Shown in pieces: positions 41,303 to 44,479 of a DNA stretch of 44,479 nt. Numbering within the stretch: the stretch's first letter is position 1; the number at the start of each line of letters is the position of its first letter. Both the position numbers and the translations under genes were made by a program. The stretch comes from an uncultured Woeseiaceae bacterium (lineage in GTDB: Bacteria; Pseudomonadota; Gammaproteobacteria; Steroidobacterales; Woeseiaceae): positions 1 to 44,479 of the forward strand of contig CABYDR010000008.1 of the NCBI GenBank assembly GCA_902517795.1. The letters are read 5' to 3'. Below the pieces are notes generated by a model, which was not told the DNA's origin, made no database searches, and saw only the letters and a list, made by a program, of their open reading frames with translations.

Positions 41303-42019
41303 TTGCAAATTAAAATAAAAATAATACTCGTTGAGACATCGCATCCTGGAAATATTGGGGCAGTTGCTAGGGCAATGAAGAATATGGGTCTTCATCAGTT
41401 AGTATTGGTGAATCCATTATGCTCTGTGGATGAGACTGCCTTTGCAAGAGCTTCTGGTGCACAGGATATACTTCAGAAAATAATTATTGAAGACACGCTC
41501 GATGACGCCATAAAAAACTGCAATACTGTTTATGCGGCGAGTGCGAGATCAAGAAATATAAACTGGCCAACATTTAATCCAAGCGAGTGCAGCTCAAGAA
41601 TATTAAATGATGGTAAAGAAGATGAAACGGCCGTGATCTTTGGGCCGGAACAGTCAGGATTAAAAAATGAACATATTGATCTATGTGATGCGCTTTTATA
41701 TATTCCAGTCAATCCAGAATTTAGTTCGCTCAATCTGGCTATGGCAGTTCAAATTTTTTGTTACGAATTGAGAATGAGTTATATGGAGGGAAAACTGAAA
41801 TCAACAAATAAAGAGGAATCTCTTGCTACAGTGAATGAAATGGAAAATTTTTATAATCATCTTGAGAGATTATTGATTGAAAGTGAATTTTTGGATCCAA
41901 AAAATCCAAGATTTTTGATGCGTCGAATTCGAAAACTTTTTGCTAAGGCTTCTATAGATAACAATGAAGTAAATATACTCAGAGGCATTTTAACTGCATT
42001 TGAGCGATTTAGAAGATGA
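41303..42019 (+). CDS. trmJ: tRNA (cytidine/uridine-2'-O)-methyltransferase TrmJ
   Basis: SPOUT motifs VETSHPGNIGAVARAMKNMGL, AVIFGPEQSGLKNEHIDLCDALLYIPVNPEFSSLNLAMAVQIFCYE; TTG start. Confidence 0.92.
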   Translation: MQIKIKIILVETSHPGNIGAVARAMKNMGLHQLVLVNPLCSVDETAFARASGAQDILQKIIIEDTLDDAIKNCNTVYAASARSRNINWPTFNPSECSSRILNDGKEDETAVIFGPEQSGLKNEHIDLCDALLYIPVNPEFSSLNLAMAVQIFCYELRMSYMEGKLKSTNKEESLATVNEMENFYNHLERLLIESEFLDPKNPRFLMRRIRKLFAKASIDNNEVNILRGILTAFERFRR

Positions 42020-43200
42020 ACGGGAGTAATAAAACCAGCAAAATTTATATGGATGGTGCGGCTACTATGCCAACTGATCCAGATGTTATTGAATCAATGA
42101 TAGCTTGTCTTAATAACAAAGAATTATTCGCAAACCCATCATCTGTTCATATCTCAGGAAGGGATGCAATGCAGAAAATTGAGAAAGCAAGAGATCAAAT
42201 TTCAAAACTAATAAATGCAAATAAAGAAGATTTAATTTTTACATCAGGTGCGACCGAATCAAATAATATAGCAATAATAGGCTCTGCAAAATTCCGAGCT
42301 GATCACGGCCAACATCTCATTACCATGACCACTGAACATAAAGCGGTATCGGGACCGTTTGATTATCTTGAGAAAGAAGGTTTTGAAGTAACTAGATTGC
42401 GACCTAGTAGCGATGGATTACTGGATATCAAAAAGCTAAAAAAAGCAATTCGCGAAGATACTCAATTGGTCTCAATTATGCATATCAATAATGAAATTGG
42501 GGCGATTCAAAACATTTCCGAGATAGCATCAATATGTAATGATCAGGATGTTTTATTTCACTGTGATGCTGCCCAGTCTGTAGGCAAAATTTCTCTTGAT
42601 CTAAAAGAACTTCCAATAGATTTGCTGTCTATTTCTGCTCATAAGTTTTATGGTCCTCAAGGTATTGGGGCGCTTTTCATTAGAGAGGCTCATAAAGTTA
42701 AATTACTGCCAATCACTCATGGAGGCGAGCAAGAGATGTGGGTGAGACCTGGAACACTCCCATTACACCAAATAATTGGTTTTGGTGTTGCCGCAAAATT
42801 AGCAATGACCAGAATGAGAGAAGATCAGCTATTAATGAAAGATTTGAGTGGCTACTTCTTTGAAAAAATTAGAGTTTTACCAGATATTTTCCTTAATGGT
42901 CCAAATAAGAGCAGGTACCCCGGGATCATTAATATAAGAGCCCCTCGGGTAAATGGAGAAAGTTTGTTACTTTTACTTGAGCCATTGTGTGTTGCGCAAG
43001 GATCAGCTTGTAATTCAAAAAATAGTGAACCTTCACTCGTTCTTAGAGAATTAGGCCTAAATGATCATGAGATTCAATCCTCAGTCAGATTTAGCTTTAC
43101 AAGAAACACCACACGGGATGATGTCGATTTCGCTGTTGAAAAATACATTAGTGCGGTTAACCAACTCAGAAAAAATTATCCAAGCAATATCAATGAATGA
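42016..43200 (+). CDS. iscS: Cysteine desulfurase, IscS-type
   Basis: FTSGATESNNIAIIG, SAHKFYGPQGIGALFI, catalytic loop AQGSACNSKNSEPS; ATGA overlap with trmJ. Confidence 0.93.
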   Translation: MNGSNKTSKIYMDGAATMPTDPDVIESMIACLNNKELFANPSSVHISGRDAMQKIEKARDQISKLINANKEDLIFTSGATESNNIAIIGSAKFRADHGQHLITMTTEHKAVSGPFDYLEKEGFEVTRLRPSSDGLLDIKKLKKAIREDTQLVSIMHINNEIGAIQNISEIASICNDQDVLFHCDAAQSVGKISLDLKELPIDLLSISAHKFYGPQGIGALFIREAHKVKLLPITHGGEQEMWVRPGTLPLHQIIGFGVAAKLAMTRMREDQLLMKDLSGYFFEKIRVLPDIFLNGPNKSRYPGIINIRAPRVNGESLLLLLEPLCVAQGSACNSKNSEPSLVLRELGLNDHEIQSSVRFSFTRNTTRDDVDFAVEKYISAVNQLRKNYPSNINE

Positions 43201-43597
43201 TTTTTATAAGAAAAAACACGATGTTTATTCTTCATATCTGATTGAATTATTCGCTAGATCAGATTATAGCGATGCAAAAGATCCAATTACGACTAATCAT
43301 TATGAAACCTTTGCTGGCGACATTAAAGATAATTCTTTTATTCAGATAAAATGCAACGCAGATGAAAAATCAATCAAGAAAATCAGGTATCGAGTCATTG
43401 GTTGTCCATATCTGATGGCTTCCTTAGAATGGTTATGTGAAAATCTTGAAGATAAATACATCGATGATATTGAAAAATTTACTCTAATTGATCTGATGGA
43501 AATACTTAAAATACCAAGTGAGAAGAGATCGATAATACTTTTACTTGAAGACGCAGTTAACGATATTAGGTTACAATTAATAAAAAAAACAACGTAG
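43193..43597 (+). CDS. Degenerate IscU/NifU-N-like scaffold protein retaining one canonical cysteine (GCPYLMAS)
   Basis: Between iscS and iscA; alignable to IscU by FAGDIKD (vs ACGDVMK), YRVIGCPYLMAS (vs FKTYGCGSAIAS), KRSIILLLEDAV (vs KIHCSILAEDAI). Track start 43061 lies inside iscS; ATG at 43193 gives 134 aa. Confidence 0.8.
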   Translation: MNDFYKKKHDVYSSYLIELFARSDYSDAKDPITTNHYETFAGDIKDNSFIQIKCNADEKSIKKIRYRVIGCPYLMASLEWLCENLEDKYIDDIEKFTLIDLMEILKIPSEKRSIILLLEDAVNDIRLQLIKKTT

Positions 43598-43605
43598 ACG
43601 AGAAC

Positions 43606-43929
43606 ATGGCTATATTACTTACACAATCCGCGATAGACAGAATTAAAAATTACACAGACAAATCTGAGCAATCTGTATCTGTTCGAGTTGGAGTGAAAAA
43701 AACCGGATGTAATGGCTATGCCTATGTAATCAACTACACAGACGAAATCAATGAGGTCGATAAGATTTTCGATAACGACGGCGTAAAAGTAATCGTAGAT
43801 GAGTTCAGTCTTAATCTCATAGATGGGACAGAAATAGATTTTAAAAAAGAGGGTTTAAATGAGGCCTTCAGTTTTCGTAACCCAAATATATCTAGCGAAT
43901 GTGGTTGTGGGGAAAGCTTTAGTATCTGA
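43606..43929 (+). CDS. iscA: A-type Fe-S carrier (IscA-like)
   Basis: RVGVKKTGCNGYAYVINY and C-terminal SECGCGESFSI: all three A-type cysteines kept. Confidence 0.92.
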   Translation: MAILLTQSAIDRIKNYTDKSEQSVSVRVGVKKTGCNGYAYVINYTDEINEVDKIFDNDGVKVIVDEFSLNLIDGTEIDFKKEGLNEAFSFRNPNISSECGCGESFSI

Positions 43930-43954
43930 TTTCTTGGATCATAGCTTCCTCAAC

Positions 43955-43970
43955 ATTTTGCTAGCAAAAT
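43955..43970. repeat. 16-bp perfect palindrome ATTTTGCTAGCAAAAT between iscA and ndk
   Basis: Sequence equals its own reverse complement; located in the intergenic gap. Confidence 0.9.
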
Positions 43971-44010
43971 ACAGCAATTTAAAATTATATTTTTAAGTAA
44001 GGTAAAAATT

Positions 44011-44421
44011 ATGTCAAAAGAACTAACACTATCAATAATCAAGCCTGACGGCGTACAAAAGAACTTAATCGGAGAAATTTACAATCGCTTCGAAAAAGCC
44101 GGTTTAGAAATCCAAGCCTCTAAAATGCTTCATCTTTCCAAACAACAGGCAGAGGGTTTCTACGCTGTCCACAAGGAACGTCCTTTTTATAATGATTTGG
44201 TCGAATATATGACTTCCGGTCCTGTTCAAATTCAGGTTTTAAGTGGAGAATCTGCGATTGAAGCAAACAGAACGATAATGGGTGCTACAAATCCAGCTGA
44301 AGCAGAAGCTGGCTCGATTAGAGCGGACTTTGCGGACAGCATCGAGGAGAATATTGTTCATGGATCAGATGGCCCTAATACAGCAGCACAAGAGATAGCG
44401 TTCTTTTTTCTCAGAAGATGA
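44011..44421 (+). CDS. ndk: Nucleoside diphosphate kinase
   Basis: [64 protein letters not shown] active site. Confidence 0.97.
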   Translation: MSKELTLSIIKPDGVQKNLIGEIYNRFEKAGLEIQASKMLHLSKQQAEGFYAVHKERPFYNDLVEYMTSGPVQIQVLSGESAIEANRTIMGATNPAEAEAGSIRADFADSIEENIVHGSDGPNTAAQEIAFFFLRR

Positions 44422-44479
44422 GATTTACAATAGAACCAGATAACAGCCATAAAGAATCTTTTTGATGAAGATTGATAAA

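Noticed and set aside
43061-43192. Extended N-terminus of the IscU-like ORF
   Set aside because: This part lies in another frame of the conserved iscS C-terminus; ATG 43193 at the iscS stop is the natural start.

Overview
This 44.5 kb AT-rich window is a contiguous bacterial chromosome segment. Conserved neighbourhoods (queA-tgt-yajC-secDF, secF-suhB-trmJ-isc-ndk, xerD-dsbC) point to a Gammaproteobacterium, probably free-living. I found no CRISPR array, transposon, prophage or rRNA. Main blocks, left to right: (1) an NhaC-type antiporter open at the left edge and a secreted methyltransferase; (2) a polyamine catabolism cluster (puuD, puuA, spuC-like aminotransferase, speB, puuB, Tat-targeted spermidine-dehydrogenase-like flavoprotein, periplasmic cupin, beta-alanine-type aminotransferase, mmsA) that could dismantle both arms of spermidine; (3) thrS / zur / glnS / yhhQ; (4) acyl-CoA metabolism genes around a molybdopterin operon (moaA-moaC-mobA-moaD-moaE); (5) gpmA, zapE, ETF-QO, SDR, plsC, xerD, dsbC, NUDIX, tRNA-Leu; (6) queA-tgt-yajC-secD-secF, suhB, trmJ and a stripped-down isc-like operon (iscS, degenerate iscU, iscA) followed by ndk. 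Most notable observations: the isc locus lacks iscR/hscBA/fdx/iscX, and its IscU homologue has lost two of the three cluster-ligating cysteines; two housekeeping genes (tesB, xerD) have no ATG/GTG/TTG at the homologous start and seem to use AUU/AUC, so the ORF track truncates them; a NUDIX gene starts 4-16 nt after the mature 3' end of a tRNA-Leu; all six convergent gene junctions overlap or nearly abut. All assignments come from reading translations and recalled family motifs; no searches were run.
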